Assembly (NCBI RefSeq): GCF_014773395.1
Contig: NZ_JACXAF010000003.1
Coordinates: forward strand, 1 to 64,000
Direction of reading: 5' to 3'
DNA length: 64,000 nt
Source of the DNA: Neiella litorisoli
GTDB taxonomy: Bacteria; Pseudomonadota; Gammaproteobacteria; Enterobacterales; Neiellaceae
This document shows positions 9,276 to 18,902 of this stretch, in pieces. The notes beneath the pieces are model-generated. The model saw only the letters and a program-made list of their open reading frames with translations, was not told where the DNA came from and did not search any database. The position numbers were made by a program, and so were the translations under genes. Each line of letters opens with the position of its first letter. Within the stretch, counting starts at the first letter, position 1.

Positions 9276-10676
9276 ATGGTGATTCGTAAAGTGAACAAGC
9301 GTGCTTTGGTCGAACGACCACTAAAAACCAGTCAACCGACCGGCGCGACGCTGGCGATGCTGGGCTTGGCCAACAGCATTCCATTGATGCACGGCTCTCA
9401 GGGCTGTGCAGCCTTTGCCAAAGTGTATTTGATCCAGCATTTTCGTGAGCCGGTACCGCTGCAAAACACCGCGATTGATCAAGTTGCCGCCGTCATGGGC
9501 GGCGATGACAATCTGCTCAGTGCCATTGCTCTGTTGTGTGACAAACACCATCCGGATCTGATCGCAGTCATGACCACTGGCCTGACTGAAATGCAAGGGG
9601 CCGATATCGAACGCATCGCCAAGCAGTTTCGGCAGCAATATCCGCAGCATGCAGCCACTCGTGTGGTGACCATTAACACGCCTGATTTTACCGGCTCGAT
9701 GCAGACCGGGTACGCTGCCGCGGTTGATGCCCTTGTTCGGCAGATAACACGGCAAACCACACCACCAGCCGTGAGTCAGCCAACGCGGGCATATCACAAT
9801 CACAGTTTGCAGCTCAATGTGTTAGCAAGCAGCGCGTTAACGCCTGCTGATGTTGATTTGTTGCAGCGTTATCTTGATGCCTTTGACATCGATGCCATCA
9901 TGGTGCCGGACTTATCACAATCGCTTGATGGCCACCTTGATGGTGATGATTTTTCTGCCACCAGTGCAGGAGGCACCGCCATTGAAGATATCGAGCGGAT
10001 GGCAACCAGTGCGGCAACAATCGTGATTGGCGAGTCACTGCAAGCGACCGGTAAATGGTTGCAGCAGCATCATCAGGTGCCTTGCCATTTTGTCGGCAAT
10101 GTCATGGGATTAGCGGAAACTGATGGCTTAGTGCAGTTGCTGACGCAGTTAACTGGCAAGCCGGTGCCGAATTGGATTAACCGCAGCCGGCAACGGCTGC
10201 AAGACGCGATGCTCGATTGCCACTTTGTACTGAGCCAGGCTGCTGTCGCGATTGCTGCAGAAACCGATTTGGCGGCAGGCTACCAAACTCTGCTGGCAGA
10301 GCAGGGCATGGCGATCAAACGAATTGTTACTGCCACAGGCAGTGCCGGCGCAGAACATTGGCAAACCGATGATTGGGTTGTCGGTGATCTATCTGACATT
10401 GAACAGGTACTGGCTGAAGTTGAAGTGGTAGTTGGCAACAGTCATTGCGCCGCCCTTTGTGAGCCGCAAGTTCCGGTGCTTCGAGCGGGTTATCCATGCC
10501 ATGACAAATACGGCAGTAGCGATACCTTGCAACTTGGTTACGAAGGCAGTCGCGCCGTTTTGTTTGCGCTGGCCAATTGCTTGTACAAACATCACCACGA
10601 TGAGGTGACCCCGCACTACTCCAAGTATCGATTTGAAGCTGCAGACACATTGTCGACAGTAGCGCGAGGTAGTTAA
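9276..10676 (+). CDS. nifN: Nitrogenase FeMo-cofactor scaffold subunit NifN
   Basis: A 466-residue partner of NifE. Family marks are 'NPLK'-like 'RPLKTSQPTGATLAMLGL', 'PLMHGSQGCAAFAKV' with the conserved Cys, and 'TTGLTEMQGADI'. Start ATG 9276 has GGGAG eight to ten bases upstream, inside the end of nifE, so the pair is translationally close. NifEN is structurally like NifDK but holds a cofactor precursor rather than reducing N2. The C-terminal half is more divergent than the N-terminal half, as is usual for NifN. Confidence 0.93.
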   Translation: MVIRKVNKRALVERPLKTSQPTGATLAMLGLANSIPLMHGSQGCAAFAKVYLIQHFREPVPLQNTAIDQVAAVMGGDDNLLSAIALLCDKHHPDLIAVMTTGLTEMQGADIERIAKQFRQQYPQHAATRVVTINTPDFTGSMQTGYAAAVDALVRQITRQTTPPAVSQPTRAYHNHSLQLNVLASSALTPADVDLLQRYLDAFDIDAIMVPDLSQSLDGHLDGDDFSATSAGGTAIEDIERMATSAATIVIGESLQATGKWLQQHHQVPCHFVGNVMGLAETDGLVQLLTQLTGKPVPNWINRSRQRLQDAMLDCHFVLSQAAVAIAAETDLAAGYQTLLAEQGMAIKRIVTATGSAGAEHWQTDDWVVGDLSDIEQVLAEVEVVVGNSHCAALCEPQVPVLRAGYPCHDKYGSSDTLQLGYEGSRAVLFALANCLYKHHHDEVTPHYSKYRFEAADTLSTVARGS

Positions 10677-10678
10677 CG

Positions 10679-11161
10679 ATGAATAACGTTAATCCTCAGC
10701 GTAAGCTTCAGCTTGTGTCCGATCCGTCACAGCATTTCGAGTTGTTTGTGGCGTTTGCCACCGATGATCAAGAGCATATCAATCAGCATTTTGGCACCTG
10801 CAAATCGCTATCTATTTACGGCGTTGATCGACATCAGGCGGGCGTTGCTGAAATCATCCAATTTAACCAAATGGTCAGCGGCCATGATCAGGGCAAATTA
10901 CAAGCCAGATACGACGCCTTGCACCGCTGCGCCGCGGTGTATTGCAATGCCATTGGCCCATCGGCCATTGCTCATCTTGTCAGCCAAGGGGTACAACCGG
11001 TCAAAGTCGCTCCTGAACAGCTCATTCATCAGGCCATTATTGAACTTCAGACACAGTTAGTTGATGGCCCCAAGGGCTGGCTCGGTAAGGCATTACGCCG
11101 CAGCAGTAATCAGAACAATCAGAGTAAGGCACTCACTGATTTGCTGGATGAGAGTTGGTAA
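10679..11161 (+). CDS. nifX: FeMo-cofactor carrier protein NifX
   Basis: A 160-residue protein of the NifX/NifY/dinitrogenase cofactor family. The core (residues 15-125) contains the family's 'VAFATDDQEHINQHFGTC' stretch and 'AVYCNAIGPSAIAHLV'. NifX binds NifB-cofactor and VK-cluster and passes them to NifEN. The last 30 residues are a polar, Asn/Ser-rich tail. It starts two bases after nifN stops, so the three genes form one operon. Confidence 0.92.
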   Translation: MNNVNPQRKLQLVSDPSQHFELFVAFATDDQEHINQHFGTCKSLSIYGVDRHQAGVAEIIQFNQMVSGHDQGKLQARYDALHRCAAVYCNAIGPSAIAHLVSQGVQPVKVAPEQLIHQAIIELQTQLVDGPKGWLGKALRRSSNQNNQSKALTDLLDESW

Positions 11162-11209
11162 CACAGAATTCACTTAGGAACCTTTGTTTTAGAAAAAACG
11201 GAGAAAAAC

Positions 11210-11512
11210 ATGTCAGCCGAGTTTATGGGGAAAACCCGCAGTGGCGAAAGCTGGGAGCCACAGTTTGTCACTGATATTGACCAATCAACCTGCATTGGCT
11301 GCGGCCGTTGCTACAAGGTCTGCCCACGGGACGTTTTCGATTTGGTGGAGCGAGAAATCGATGAAGATGACGACGCTTACGATGGCTACGAAGACGATGT
11401 GATGATGGTAATGGAGCTCAAAGATGCCGGCGATTGCATCGGCTGCAGCTCCTGCGCTCGCGTTTGTCCAAAGGCCTGTCATACCCACACGCCCGCATCT
11501 GCATTTGCGTAA
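11210..11512 (+). CDS. fdxB: Nif-associated 2[4Fe-4S] ferredoxin (ferredoxin III)
   Basis: A 100-residue ferredoxin with two cluster motifs, CIGCGRCYKVCP (about 27-38) and CIGCSSCARVCP (about 76-87). Between them is a long very acidic segment rich in Asp and Glu. This arrangement and the place after nifENX match the nif-specific ferredoxin III family, thought to supply electrons for cofactor synthesis or nitrogenase. Start ATG 11210 has CGGAG upstream, 48 bases after nifX. The ribosome-binding site of the next gene overlaps its stop. Confidence 0.9.
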   Translation: MSAEFMGKTRSGESWEPQFVTDIDQSTCIGCGRCYKVCPRDVFDLVEREIDEDDDAYDGYEDDVMMVMELKDAGDCIGCSSCARVCPKACHTHTPASAFA

Positions 11513-11521
11513 GGAGACGTG

Positions 11522-12034
11522 ATGACTGGGCCAACCGGATCGCCAATAAACCATGATCAGCGAGTGGCTCAGTCGATTGTTACCGAGCAATCGAGTGCTG
11601 AAATAGATGATGTCACTGCCAGCCTGCAGGTGGTGTCGGTGACTGATGATTACATTGTTGCAAGAGGCCAACGTCTGGGGGGCTGCAGCAAGTGTCAGCA
11701 ACGACAGAGTTGCCCGTCCGGCGCGTTCGCCAAAGAAGGTGAGTTTACTATTCAGCTGCCCATCAATGAGCAACTACAGGTTGGCGATCAGGTTCAACTG
11801 CAATGCTCAGGAGGTCAATTGTTCGGTGCATTTGCTGTGCTGTTTGGTGTGCCGGTGATCGGCATGGTGGCGGTACCGCTGGCGCTGGAATACTGGACCC
11901 AGGCAATTGCTGAACAACTGCCGCTGATCACATCGCTCGAAGTGCTCGTCGGATTTGCTCTTGGTTTGAGTTTGGCCAAGGTGCTCGCCGCCAAAGTGAA
12001 GTGGCAGCCGAGAATTTCTCATCACTCTCATTAA
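11522..12034 (+). CDS. rseC: RseC/MucC-family membrane protein in the nif operon
   Basis: A 170-residue protein of the RseC family (positive regulator of sigmaE, SoxR-reducing system). The cysteine cluster 'GCSKCQQRQSCPSGAFAKE' lies at about 56-74, followed by two membrane helices at about 108-130 and 140-160, as in RseC. Start ATG 11522 is five bases from AAGGAG, which overlaps the fdxB stop; GTG 11519 is the alternative. RseC homologues are often found beside rnf electron-transport genes. Its tight linkage to fdxB suggests a redox role for nitrogen fixation, but that is inference. It is the last gene of the run; a convergent gene ends eight bases on. Confidence 0.8.
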   Translation: MTGPTGSPINHDQRVAQSIVTEQSSAEIDDVTASLQVVSVTDDYIVARGQRLGGCSKCQQRQSCPSGAFAKEGEFTIQLPINEQLQVGDQVQLQCSGGQLFGAFAVLFGVPVIGMVAVPLALEYWTQAIAEQLPLITSLEVLVGFALGLSLAKVLAAKVKWQPRISHHSH

Positions 12035-12042
12035 TCGTCTAA

Positions 12043-13101
12043 TTAACCGAGCACTTCTTGTGGCTCTTCGGTCATGATTTGGTGAAGCGCAGCCATGTCG
12101 TGTTCGAGATTGATCATGTCGCGCTGCAACTTACCAATGGTGACGTCACATTGGTTATCGGTGACATCAAATTGGTAGTCCGCTAACTGGTGCAAAAAGT
12201 GCACTTCAGCCATGGCAACAAAACATTGTCGTTCGGCATCATTGAGCGGCTCGGCAACTTGTTCGTAGTTTTCCAGAATTACCTGAAGACTATCCTGCCA
12301 GCACTGGACGCGGGAGTTGGTCATTGGTGTCAGAGAGAAGTGACTGTTTACACACAAAAAGGCCAGTTGGTATAGATCGTAAATCCGCAGATCGCGACGG
12401 GCATCATCAAAGTCAATGCAAGACACTAAGTTCTGCTCGTCATCGAATAGGAAATTGGAGGCTTGAATATCGCTATGAATGATATTTTGTTGGCATTGCG
12501 CGAGTAGCTGCTCCGGCAAGATCCGAGACAATCCCATGGCTTTTGGCATGGCGGTGTAGATCAACGACAGCATCGCTGCTGCACATGGGTGGCTTTGTTC
12601 GAGCGTATGTAATTCGCAGCGATAGGTCATTAAACGGTTGGTCAGGCCCTGCACGTCGTGGCTGCAAATGTGAGTCGGCAGTAGCTGCAACTCTTCATCT
12701 TTGCCGGCATTGTGAAAGTTGGCGAGTAACTTGGCGACTTGAGCGACGTGTTTTTCGGTCAGTTGGTTGTCAGTCGGCAGAGGCTTACCTGCGACGAATT
12801 CACTGACCACAAACAATTCCGAATTTTGATATTCGGTAATGGGCTGCGACATCGAGTTACTGAGCACTCGAGCCGTGGGTACGCCATGTTGAGATAGCTT
12901 AACCGACAGCGCAATTTCTTGGCGCAGACGTTCCAAGCTGTTGTTTTGAATATGATGCTTTAATGCCAGCCGGCCGCGCTGAGTATCAACAAAGAACACT
13001 TCATTGACGCTTGATGAGGCGCAAATCTCAATATTCGACAACGGCTGAATGCCGTAATAAGAGAGTACTTCCTGTAGACGCTTTTGTATCGGCAAGCTCA
13101 T
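12043..13101 (-). CDS. Aminoglycoside phosphotransferase / homoserine-kinase-like protein
   Basis: A 352-residue cytoplasmic kinase-fold protein of the APH/choline kinase group. The catalytic loop 'IIHSDIQASNFLF' (Asp and Asn) and the metal motif 'SCIDFDDARRD' are intact, and an N-lobe Lys occurs in 'RLALKHHI'. The group includes homoserine kinase II, SrkA/YihE stress kinase and small-molecule kinases; the substrate cannot be told. The start is ATG 13101 because GAGG lies six bases upstream; a TTG at 13119 would add six residues. It is convergent with the nif operon and upstream-isolated from cmoB, so it is likely a single-gene unit. Confidence 0.8.
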   Translation of the reverse strand: MSLPIQKRLQEVLSYYGIQPLSNIEICASSSVNEVFFVDTQRGRLALKHHIQNNSLERLRQEIALSVKLSQHGVPTARVLSNSMSQPITEYQNSELFVVSEFVAGKPLPTDNQLTEKHVAQVAKLLANFHNAGKDEELQLLPTHICSHDVQGLTNRLMTYRCELHTLEQSHPCAAAMLSLIYTAMPKAMGLSRILPEQLLAQCQQNIIHSDIQASNFLFDDEQNLVSCIDFDDARRDLRIYDLYQLAFLCVNSHFSLTPMTNSRVQCWQDSLQVILENYEQVAEPLNDAERQCFVAMAEVHFLHQLADYQFDVTDNQCDVTIGKLQRDMINLEHDMAALHQIMTEEPQEVLG

Positions 13102-13227
13102 CGCAATCCTCAGTTCCAAACCTATTGGGTTAGACCTAAGTATTAGTCGCCGGTAATAATTTTGATAGCTTGATTAATGTGAGCCAGACTCAAAATTATT
13201 CATTGAATCTGGCTTGTTTGACTCAGA

Positions 13228-14202
13228 TCACAATGGTCGTTGAGCGGTGATGACTGCTCGCAGTGGTGCAGGGTAACCCTCGACGGTTTTGCTCTTATCA
13301 GCTGGATCGAGAAAGTCGGCCAGACTTTCATTGGTCATCCAGTCAGTGCGTCGCTGTTCATCGGTACTGGTTTGGTCTAAATCAACCAACTTAATGTGCT
13401 GAAAGCCAATGCGTGACAGCCACAGTTGCAAGGCTTCGGCACTCGGCAGGAACCAAACATTTCGCATCTTGGCATAACGATCGGTCGGCACTAGGACTTG
13501 ATTGACATCACCTTCAATCACTAATGTTTCAAGTACCAATTGACCGCCCGGATGCAGTAAGTCGTGCAATTGCTGCAAGTGATCAATCGGCGATTTGCGG
13601 TGATATAGCACGCCCATTGAAAACACCGTATCAAAGGCCGCAAGCGGCGGCATCTGCTCAATGCCAAGCGGCAGCAAATGAATTCCCGCCGGATTGCCAG
13701 CGAGCCGCTTGATCGCCAAAAACTGCATTAAAAACAGCTCAGAAGGATCAATTCCGACCACCATATTGGCGCCTTCGCCTTTCATCCGCCACATGTGATA
13801 ACCATTGCCGCAACCGACATCGAGGATGGTTTTGCCGGCCAGTGGTGCTAAGTGAGGCTTTACACGATCCCATTTCCAGTCCGAGCGCCATTCGGTATCG
13901 ATGTGCAAACCATGAACGTGATACGGGCCTTTGCGCCAAGGGTGGAATTGGGTCAGCAGTCCTTCAAGTTTGGCCTGCATGCCAGAGTCAATACTGTGTT
14001 CGGTACCAATTCGGACTTGCTCGCTAAAATCAACGTCTTGGCTAGCCAGCTCTGGCAGTTTGTTCAACACCCGCTGCCAGCCAGCAAACTTGGAATTGCG
14101 CAACTCGCGGTGCCACCTTGCCAGTTGGCTTGGCACGGTTTCAAGCCAATGACTGAGCTTGGTGTAGGGGAGTTCGCGGTATAAGTCGTCAAAATGAATC
14201 AC
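13228..14202 (-). CDS. cmoB: tRNA U34 carboxymethyltransferase CmoB
   Basis: A 324-residue enzyme that uses carboxy-S-adenosylmethionine to turn ho5U34 of certain tRNAs into cmo5U34. 'MPWRKGP'-like '[20 protein letters not shown]' is strongly conserved, followed by the SAM-binding '[15 protein letters not shown]' and '[12 protein letters not shown]'. The C-terminus '[20 protein letters not shown]' also matches. The start codon is GTG 14202 giving 'MIHFDDLY', aligned with the E. coli start. It follows cmoA by 36 bases on the same strand, so the pair is one operon. Confidence 0.95.
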   Translation of the reverse strand: MIHFDDLYRELPYTKLSHWLETVPSQLARWHRELRNSKFAGWQRVLNKLPELASQDVDFSEQVRIGTEHSIDSGMQAKLEGLLTQFHPWRKGPYHVHGLHIDTEWRSDWKWDRVKPHLAPLAGKTILDVGCGNGYHMWRMKGEGANMVVGIDPSELFLMQFLAIKRLAGNPAGIHLLPLGIEQMPPLAAFDTVFSMGVLYHRKSPIDHLQQLHDLLHPGGQLVLETLVIEGDVNQVLVPTDRYAKMRNVWFLPSAEALQLWLSRIGFQHIKLVDLDQTSTDEQRRTDWMTNESLADFLDPADKSKTVEGYPAPLRAVITAQRPL

Positions 14203-14238
14203 GGTGAACCTATTACATTTGGAGCAAGTTGATTGCCG

Positions 14239-14973
14239 TTACTTGAGGGCAATGATCGAACAGAAATTGTAGCTCTGATACCAAACCGAGGCGTGAGCAA
14301 AGCCCGCTTGCTGTAAACGCTGCAGATTGGTTTCCACGCTTTCGGTTTTCATGACGTTCTCTAGAGCGGTGCGCTTTTGCGATATTTCCAGCTCAGAATA
14401 GCCATTGGCGCGTTTGAACTCATGGTGCAAGTCGATCAGTACGTCGTTCATGACTGGATCAGCATGTTGAATCTTTTCCGATAGTAACAGCATGCCGCCT
14501 TGGTTCATTCCCGCAGCAATCTGGCTCAATACATCTAACCGTTGCTCCGGCTCAATAAACTGCAGGGTAAAGTTCAGCACCACCATGGATGCATTGGTAA
14601 TTTCTGTGTCTTGCAGGTTTTGGCAGCGCAGATCGATCGGCGTGTCGCCTCGGTAGCTATGAATATGCTGCTCGGCTCGCTCAAGCATGGCTTTGGAGTT
14701 ATCAACCGACACAATCTGACAACCGGGTTGTTTGTTGTGACGCCGCATCATCAAGGTTGCAGCGCCTAACGAGCAGCCGAGATCATAGAGGTTCGAGTTG
14801 GCCTGAGCGTAGCGTTCGGTCAATAAACCTAGGGTGTGCAAAATGGTTTGGTAGCCTGGCACTGAGCGCTGAATCATGTCGGGGAAGACATCGGCAACGC
14901 GCTGATCGAAGTTGAAGTCAGCTACTTGTTGCTCAGAGGCGTATATGTTGTCGGTTAATCGAGTCACGGACAA
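14239..14973 (-). CDS. cmoA: Carboxy-S-adenosyl-L-methionine synthase CmoA
   Basis: A 244-residue enzyme that makes carboxy-SAM from SAM and prephenate for CmoB. 'FDQRVADVFPDMIQRSVPGY' and 'LYDLGCSLGAATLMMRRH' are family hallmarks. There is no ATG near the N-terminus: the start is TTG 14973 or GTG 14967, both without a strong ribosome-binding site. Upstream is the right repeat block, so its promoter must lie in the roughly 100 bases at 14974-15070 or within the repeats. Confidence 0.93.
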   Translation of the reverse strand: MSVTRLTDNIYASEQQVADFNFDQRVADVFPDMIQRSVPGYQTILHTLGLLTERYAQANSNLYDLGCSLGAATLMMRRHNKQPGCQIVSVDNSKAMLERAEQHIHSYRGDTPIDLRCQNLQDTEITNASMVVLNFTLQFIEPEQRLDVLSQIAAGMNQGGMLLLSEKIQHADPVMNDVLIDLHHEFKRANGYSELEISQKRTALENVMKTESVETNLQRLQQAGFAHASVWYQSYNFCSIIALK

Positions 14974-16249
14974 AATGGCAAATTCAAATAATCCGCTAGT
15001 CTAACCGAAGCAGGGGGTAGAGCTGAACCTCTTGAGCAGAAAATGCTTCTACGGCCCATTACTCGCTTTGATCAAAAGTGGCATATGGCGATAACAAACC
15101 TCACCTCTTGCTGACGCTCAAGCACATCCATGTATCGCTCTGCATGCGGCATCCATGCCGCCTGAAGCAGCAAGTGGCGAGGTTTGCTATCACTCAAGGG
15201 AATGCCTGCACATCCGGTTCGAACGCTAGTTGGAATTGGGGGCTAGGTGACAAAATGCGCGGAACTGTCTAGAGCGGAATCAAGTGTCCAATATCAAAGC
15301 CTCTGCAGCAGGGAAGCTGCAGTGGAGCCATCAAGGATGATTCCTCGGCGTCTTTGATATTGGATACTTGATGCAGCTAGGCCCGCAGCCAAATCAATCA
15401 GCCCTAAGTCGGCAGCAAACAATGCCCTTCGGTGACGCTCGAGTCCATCCATGGATCGCTCTACACCCGACATCCATGTCGGCTGAAGCACCTCAGTGCA
15501 TTATTTGCTCCCTCTTGTGTCATCGCGGACCACCTATAACACAGCGCTCATACGGTTCGGGAGTAGTTTGGAAGTTGGACCTAGGTGACAGAATGCGCGG
15601 AACTGTCTAGAGCGGAATCAAGTGTCTATATCAAAGCCTCTGCAGCAGGGAAGCTGCAGTGGAGCCATCAGGGATGATTCCTCGGCGTCTTTGATATTGG
15701 ATACTTGATGCAGCTTGTGCCCGCTGCCAAATCAATCAGCGCTAAGTCGGCAGCAAACAATGCCCTTCGGTGACGCTCGAGTCCATCCATGGATCGCTCT
15801 ACACCCGACATCCTTGTCGGCTGAAGCACCTCTGTGCATTATTTGCTGCCTCTTTGTGTCATCGCGGATCACCTACAACACTGCGCTCATACGGCTCGGG
15901 AGCAGCTTGGAAGTTGGGCCTAGGCGAAAAAAATGCGCGGAACTGTCTAGGGCGGAATCAAGTATCCAATATCAAAGCCTCTGCAGCAGGGAAGCTGCAG
16001 TGGAGCCATCAGGGATGATTCCTCGGTGTCTTTGATATTGGATACTTGATGCAGCTGTTGTCAGCAGCTGATACAACCGTTGCTCAAAGCACATTTGCCA
16101 ATCACCGCCACAATCACCAAATTCACCGCTCATGCGCCTAGCACAGCGTAAGTGCTTTCAGTATAATTGCCCGCCGTTATTGATACCGTCGACAAATTAG
16201 TTGCCAATCAGGCCAAACCGATTGGCTTTAAAGCTGAGAAAGACACGTT
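14974..16249. repeat. Non-coding repeat block, right copy, with about 339-bp tandem units
   Basis: No supported gene. At about 15085-15200 lies a reverse-complement-like copy of the left-block unit near 391-490. From 15261 a unit of 338-340 bases repeats: starts at 15261, 15599 and 15939, the last truncated at about 16055. Each unit contains an inverted-repeat element: AAGTGTCCAATATCAAAG on the left arm and CTTTGATATTGGATACTT on the right, about 70 bases apart. CATCCATG-type hairpins occur at 15146-15161, 15467-15482 and 15805-15820. Bases 16060-16249 form the leader of fmdB-aspS, with TATAAT at 16162-16167. Confidence 0.85.
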
Positions 16250-16483
16250 ATGCCGATTTACGAGTACCGTTGTGACGATTGTGGTCACGAGTTAGAAAAG
16301 TTGCAGAAAATGAGCGATGCACCGTTAACCGAGTGCCCAGCTTGCAACAACAGTAGCTTAAAAAAACTGATTTCAGCTGCCGGCTTTCGCTTATCCGGCT
16401 CCGGCTGGTATGAGACCGACTTTAAAAGTGGCAACAAGAAAAACTTGTCCGGTGACAAAAAATCAGACGCCAAGAGCGCCTGA
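16250..16483 (+). CDS. FmdB-family zinc-ribbon protein
   Basis: A 77-residue protein starting 'MPIYEYRCDDCGHELEKLQK'. Two CxxC pairs (CDDC about 8-11, CPAC about 29-32) form a zinc ribbon; the tail is Lys/Ser/Gly-rich and probably disordered. The family is widespread and named after a putative regulator of formamidase genes, but its function is not settled. Its place just before aspS is typical of gammaproteobacteria, and the two are probably co-transcribed from the TATAAT near 16162. Confidence 0.9.
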   Translation: MPIYEYRCDDCGHELEKLQKMSDAPLTECPACNNSSLKKLISAAGFRLSGSGWYETDFKSGNKKNLSGDKKSDAKSA

Positions 16484-16588
16484 TTGCTATCGAATTTAGA
16501 TTTTGTGTGATGGCCCTTAAGGCCTTTACACAGAGCAAACATCACAGCATGAAACATCATGCTAAGTAACAAAATATAAGGGATACAG

Positions 16589-18355
16589 ATGCGCACAGTT
16601 TATTGCGGTCAGGTTAATCTTGAACATGTTGAGCAATCCGTCACTTTGTGTGGCTGGGTAAACAAACGCCGCGACTTAGGTGGCCTGATCTTCGTTGACT
16701 TGCGCGATCGTGAAGGCATTGTTCAGGTCGTATTTGACCCTGACAACAAAGACGTGTTCGAAGTCGCCAACTCTCTGCGCAACGAATACTGTGTCCAGCT
16801 CACCGGTCAAGTGCGTGCTCGTCCAGAAAGCCAAATCAATAAACAAATGGCAACCGGTGAAGTTGAGCTGATTGCTACTGAACTGACGATTTTGAATGCC
16901 AGCGCGCCGCTAGCGCTTGATTCCAACCAAGAAAACTCAGAAGAGCAGCGCCTCAAGTATCGCTACTTAGACTTGCGTCGCCCAGTTATGAGCGATCGCA
17001 TCAAGTTCCGCTCTAAAGTCACTAGCGCCGTTCGCCGCTTCTTGGATGACAATGGCTTTCTCGATATTGAAACCCCAATCCTAACCGCTGCAACACCTGA
17101 AGGTGCCCGCGACTACTTGGTGCCAAGCCGCACTCACAAAGGCAAGTTCTTTGCCTTGCCGCAATCACCTCAGTTGTTCAAACAGCTACTGATGATGTCG
17201 GGTTTCGACCGTTATTACCAAATCGTTAAGTGCTTCCGTGATGAAGACTTGCGTGCCGATCGCCAGCCTGAATTTACTCAGATTGATATCGAAACCTCGT
17301 TCATGACGTCGGCCGAAGTGATGGCCAAAACTGAAGAAATGATCCGCGATTTGTTCAAACAATTGCTGGACGTCGATTTGGGTGAGTTCCCATCGATGCC
17401 ATACTCCGAAGCGATGCGCCGCTTTGGCTCGGACAAGCCAGATTTGCGTAACCCGCTGGAGCTGGTCGACGTTGCGGACTTGCTCAAAGAGGTTGAATTC
17501 AAAGTATTCTCTGGCCCTGCCAACGATCCTGAAGGTCGCGTCGCGGTGATTCGCGTGCCTGGCGGTGCAAGCTTGTCGCGCAAGCAAATTGACGAATACG
17601 GCAAGTACGTTGGCATTTATGGTGCCAAAGGTCTGGCGTGGATGAAGATTAACGGCGCCGCTGCCGGTGATGTGCAGTCGCCAATTGCCAAGTTCCTCAA
17701 CGAAGACATCATTGCGCAATTGATTGCTCGCACTGAAGCGGCTGACGGTGACATCCTGTTGTTCGGTGCTGATAACGAAACCGTCGTGGCGGAAGCCATG
17801 GGCGCGTTGCGTTTGAAGTTAGGCGAAGATTTTGAACTGGTAGAAGATTGCTGGAAGCCGCTTTGGGTGGTTGATTTCCCAATGTTCGAAAAGCACGACG
17901 GCGGTTTAGCTGCCATTCACCATCCATTTACTGCTCCAGTTGGGGTAACGCCAGAGCAGCTAGAAGCTGACCCTGCTAATGCGCTATCGGATGCCTATGA
18001 TATGGTGTTGAATGGTGTTGAGTTAGGCGGTGGTTCGGTTCGTATTCACGACCAAGCGATGCAAGCTGCGGCCTTCCGCGTATTAGGCATTAGCGATGAA
18101 GAAGCTCGTGAGAAGTTTGGCTTCTTGCTCGACGCGCTGCAGTTCGGTGCGCCACCACATGCCGGCTTAGCTTTTGGTCTTGACCGCTTGATCATGCTAA
18201 TGACAGGCGCCACTTCGATTCGTGACGTAATGGCATTCCCGAAAACCACCACTGCTGCTTGCCCGTTGACGGATGCGCCAAGTGTCGCCAACCCTGCGGC
18301 ATTAGCCGAACTGGGCATTACTACCCAAGTTGAAGCAAAAGAAGACGACGCATAA
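16589..18355 (+). CDS. aspS: Aspartate--tRNA ligase
   Basis: A 588-residue class II synthetase that charges tRNA-Asp. Residues 1-105 are the OB-fold anticodon-binding domain ('[20 protein letters not shown]'), followed by the catalytic core with motif 2 '[16 protein letters not shown]'. A bacterial GAD insertion is at about 285-415. Motif 3 '[13 protein letters not shown]' and '[20 protein letters not shown]' lie near the C-terminus. Length matches the bacterial family. Start ATG 16589 has AAGGG upstream. Confidence 0.97.
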   Translation: MRTVYCGQVNLEHVEQSVTLCGWVNKRRDLGGLIFVDLRDREGIVQVVFDPDNKDVFEVANSLRNEYCVQLTGQVRARPESQINKQMATGEVELIATELTILNASAPLALDSNQENSEEQRLKYRYLDLRRPVMSDRIKFRSKVTSAVRRFLDDNGFLDIETPILTAATPEGARDYLVPSRTHKGKFFALPQSPQLFKQLLMMSGFDRYYQIVKCFRDEDLRADRQPEFTQIDIETSFMTSAEVMAKTEEMIRDLFKQLLDVDLGEFPSMPYSEAMRRFGSDKPDLRNPLELVDVADLLKEVEFKVFSGPANDPEGRVAVIRVPGGASLSRKQIDEYGKYVGIYGAKGLAWMKINGAAAGDVQSPIAKFLNEDIIAQLIARTEAADGDILLFGADNETVVAEAMGALRLKLGEDFELVEDCWKPLWVVDFPMFEKHDGGLAAIHHPFTAPVGVTPEQLEADPANALSDAYDMVLNGVELGGGSVRIHDQAMQAAAFRVLGISDEEAREKFGFLLDALQFGAPPHAGLAFGLDRLIMLMTGATSIRDVMAFPKTTTAACPLTDAPSVANPAALAELGITTQVEAKEDDA

Positions 18356-18403
18356 TTGTCGCCAGATATAGCGAAGCAAAAGGCTATAGCGAGTTAGGTC
18401 GCA

Positions 18404-18850
18404 ATGACTATCGCTAAACGACCGGTGTCAGTGTTGGTGGTGATCACCAGCCAAACCGGTCACGCCCTAGTGATGCAACGGGCGGATGACGCTAACTTCT
18501 GGCAGTCAGTGACGGGCAGTTTGGAGTGGCATGAACTGCCTGAGCCCGCAGCAATTCGTGAGCTTGCCGAAGAAACAGGGCTGACTCCACAAATGGGAGT
18601 TTGGTCCAACATGAATCGGCAAGTTTGCTATACCATTCGTCCTCAATGGCGTCATCGCTATGCCGATGGCTGCACTACTAACACCGAGCACTGGTTTAGT
18701 TTAACGCTGCCATCTCCGACACCGATTCAATTGGCTCCTGAAGAACACCTGAAGTTTGACTGGCTGCCATGGCGTCAGGCGTTAACCCGTTTGAGCTCAC
18801 CCAGTAATCAGCAAGCATTGCGATTGTTGATGACAGGGGCCGAGCAGTAG
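18404..18850 (+). CDS. nudB: Dihydroneopterin triphosphate diphosphatase (Nudix) NudB
   Basis: A 148-residue Nudix hydrolase. The Nudix box spans about residues 41-63 (GSLEWHE...REL.EETG) with the REL and EE residues intact. NudB removes pyrophosphate from dihydroneopterin triphosphate in folate synthesis. The assignment rests on the standard order aspS-nudB-yebC-ruvC and overall resemblance. It starts 48 bases after aspS and is followed by yebC 52 bases on, so it probably lies within the same operon. Confidence 0.9.
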   Translation: MTIAKRPVSVLVVITSQTGHALVMQRADDANFWQSVTGSLEWHELPEPAAIRELAEETGLTPQMGVWSNMNRQVCYTIRPQWRHRYADGCTTNTEHWFSLTLPSPTPIQLAPEEHLKFDWLPWRQALTRLSSPSNQQALRLLMTGAEQ

Positions 18851-18902
18851 CAGTCTGAAAAAAACACAGTGCCATTGAGTAACAGCATGCAAGGAGTAAC
18901 AA

